Part shown: in pieces, positions 5,176 through 6,379 of the stretch | How positions within the stretch are numbered: the stretch's first letter is position 1 | How the letters are laid out: every line of letters begins with the position of its first letter | Origin: an uncultured Candidatus Melainabacteria bacterium | Lineage (GTDB): Bacteria; Cyanobacteriota; Vampirovibrionia; Gastranaerophilales; Gastranaerophilaceae | Direction: 5' to 3' | Assembly: GCA_934754735.1 (NCBI GenBank) | Contig: CAKVJE010000093.1 | Location: 1 to 6,379 of the forward strand | DNA length: 6,379 bases | Made by a program: the position numbers and the translations under genes | The notes under the pieces: model-generated | What the model was told of the DNA's origin: nothing | Database searches by the model: none | What the model saw: the letters and a program-made list of their open reading frames with translations, nothing else

Positions 5176-6158
5176 TATGCAACTCCATTATTCAATAAAT
5201 CATGAATATGAATTACGCCTACCGGTTTTTTATTTTCAAGAACAAAAAGATTTGTAATTTTTTTATCGTGCATAATTTTTAAAGCCTCTGCTGTCATTGC
5301 GTTTGGTGAAATTGTTTTAGGATTGCGCGTCATCAAATCAACAGCTTTTTCTTCTAAAATTTTTGCAGACAAACATCTTCTCAAATCGCCGTCTGTTAAA
5401 ATTCCTGTTAAATCTCCTGCTTGATTAACGAAACCGACGCAGCCAAGACGTTTTGATGTCATTTCAAGCAGCACAGCTTGCATATTTGCGTTTTCATCCA
5501 AAATTGGCATTTCCTGACCTACATGCATTAAATCAGAAACACGCTTAAGAATTGAACCAAGCTTTCCTCCCGGATGTCTATCATTAAAATCTTCTTTTGA
5601 AAAACCTTTTCTTTCAATCATTCCAACGGTTAAAATATCTCCTAAGACAAGAGTTGCAGTAGTTGAACTGGTCGGAGCAAGTCCCAGAGGACAAGCTTCA
5701 CCATTGTTTGGCAATTCTAAAACCACGTCTCCGGCTTTGCCTAAAGAACTTTCAGAATTTTTAGTAATCGCAATAAGTTTTATTCCAAAACGCTTACAAT
5801 AGTTCAAAATATCAATAAGTTCACGAGATTCACCGCTATTAGAAATCGCGATTACAACATCATCCTCTGTTATCATACCCAAGTCGCCATGACTTGCTTC
5901 AGCAGGATGCACAAAAAATGAAGGAGTACCTGTTGAAGCTAAGGACGCCGCGATTTTACGACCTATATGTCCGGATTTACCCATACCTGTAATTATAATT
6001 CTACCCTTAGAGTTTTGCATAAAATCAAGTGCTTTAGTAAGGTTTTCTGCCTTCACAGAATCTTTTAATCTGCTAATTGTCTCTATTTCTGACTCAATAG
6101 TCTTATTTGCAGAAATACTATCTAAATCCATTTGTGATTGTTGCATATCTAAAGCCAT
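5175..6158 (-). CDS. kdsD: D-arabinose 5-phosphate isomerase (KpsF/GutQ family)
   Basis: 327 residues, full length. It interconverts ribulose-5-phosphate and arabinose-5-phosphate, the first committed step to KDO for lipopolysaccharide, in the cytosol. The SIS domain (about 40-185) has GMGKSGHIGRKIAASLASTG (58-77), HPAEASHGDLGMI (84-96), ISNSGES (105-111) and PTSSTTATLVLGD (162-174). HPGGKLG (195-201) follows, then two CBS domains (about 208-265 and 272-325) typical of the family and often regulatory. K61, E113, E154 and H195 lie at a constant two-residue offset from the catalytic residues I recall for E. coli KdsD, so activity is expected. GutQ-type paralogues catalyse the same reaction; KdsD is chosen because no sugar-alcohol genes are nearby. 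GAGGAG stands 8 bases before the ATG; an in-frame Met at codon 5 is a less likely start. kdsC, kdsA and kdsB are not adjacent; the partner gene is a metal transporter. Confidence 0.93.
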   Translation of the reverse strand: MALDMQQSQMDLDSISANKTIESEIETISRLKDSVKAENLTKALDFMQNSKGRIIITGMGKSGHIGRKIAASLASTGTPSFFVHPAEASHGDLGMITEDDVVIAISNSGESRELIDILNYCKRFGIKLIAITKNSESSLGKAGDVVLELPNNGEACPLGLAPTSSTTATLVLGDILTVGMIERKGFSKEDFNDRHPGGKLGSILKRVSDLMHVGQEMPILDENANMQAVLLEMTSKRLGCVGFVNQAGDLTGILTDGDLRRCLSAKILEEKAVDLMTRNPKTISPNAMTAEALKIMHDKKITNLFVLENKKPVGVIHIHDLLNNGVA

Positions 6159-6179
6159 GTTCTAAACTCCTCAAGTGAT

Positions 6180-6188
6180 ATTATAGCA
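6180..6188 (-). promoter_or_regulatory. Extended -10 promoter element of the kdsD operon
   Basis: TGCTATAAT on the minus strand is a perfect extended -10 box (TGnTATAAT), 21 bp before the kdsD ATG. The -35 region is poor, as is common for extended -10 promoters. Transcription would begin around 6173, at the edge of the GAGGAG ribosome site, giving a leader of only about 15 nt. Confidence 0.5.
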
Positions 6189-6312
6189 TGGAGAATAAAA
6201 CATTATGTTGTATTTAAATCAATGTAAACTTTTGTAACAAAATACCTGATTTTATTAAAGTTTTTTCAAAAAGTGCCGATAACATATATGTAAGATAAAG
6301 GAATGGGAAATA

Positions 6313-6379
6313 ATGTCTGAATTTATCAAAAAATTTATATTTAACAAACAAGAATTCGATTTAAGTAATTTCTCAAACG
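6313..6379 (+). CDS. Start of an unrecognised gene, cut by the window edge
   Basis: An ATG at 6313 opens a frame of 22 codons that continues past the window without a stop. The start is supported by AAAGGAATGGG upstream; two earlier ATGs (6288, 6303) are followed by stops within a few codons. The visible peptide begins MSEFIKKFIFNKQEFDLSNF, hydrophobic-aromatic and basic, with no clear signal peptide. It is too short to assign a family. It is transcribed divergently from kdsD across a 154-bp gap; I found only weak promoter hexamers (for example TATATG at 6285-6290) before it. Confidence 0.55.
   Translation, partial: MSEFIKKFIFNKQEFDLSNFSN

Overview
The window is AT-rich bacterial DNA, about one third G+C by eye, with tightly packed protein genes and short intergenic gaps. 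It carries kdsD (KDO/LPS precursor synthesis, so an outer-membrane envelope), murQ (cell-wall recycling), ricT (PSP1 family, best known from Firmicutes but also found in the cyanobacterial lineage) and a small conserved protein of a type I associate with Cyanobacteria and Melainabacteria. My best guess is a gut or environmental non-photosynthetic relative of Cyanobacteria (Vampirovibrionia/Gastranaerophilales-like). This is inferred from family distribution and protein style and was not tested.

Left part (1-3735, minus strand): a probable five-gene transcription unit read right to left. It runs ribH (lumazine synthase), murQ (MurNAc-6-phosphate etherase), gpsA (glycerol-3-phosphate dehydrogenase), ricT (PSP1/RicT iron-sulfur protein), then an unknown gene cut by the left edge. 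ribH and murQ are separated by 150 bp filled by two opposed arrays of an 8-bp repeat. murQ and gpsA are 49 bp apart, gpsA and ricT overlap by 8 bp, and ricT and the last gene are 14 bp apart. The genes share no single pathway; they are core metabolic and housekeeping functions in riboflavin, peptidoglycan recycling, phospholipid backbone and RNA processing.

Middle (3736-4302): a 173-bp divergent promoter region, then a single plus-strand gene for a 114-residue conserved protein of unknown function. A strong bidirectional hairpin terminator follows, shared with the converging operon.

Right part (4288-6158, minus strand): a two-gene operon of kdsD (arabinose-5-phosphate isomerase) and a cation diffusion facilitator transporter, joined by a one-base stop/start overlap. 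Beyond a 154-bp divergent intergenic region, the first 22 codons of an unrecognised plus-strand gene run off the right edge.

I see no tRNA, rRNA, CRISPR array, insertion sequence, phage gene or defence system, and no non-coding stretch longer than 300 bp. Most of the window is ordinary core genome. The least explained pieces are the inverted 8-bp repeat arrays, the 114-residue protein and the two edge-truncated genes.
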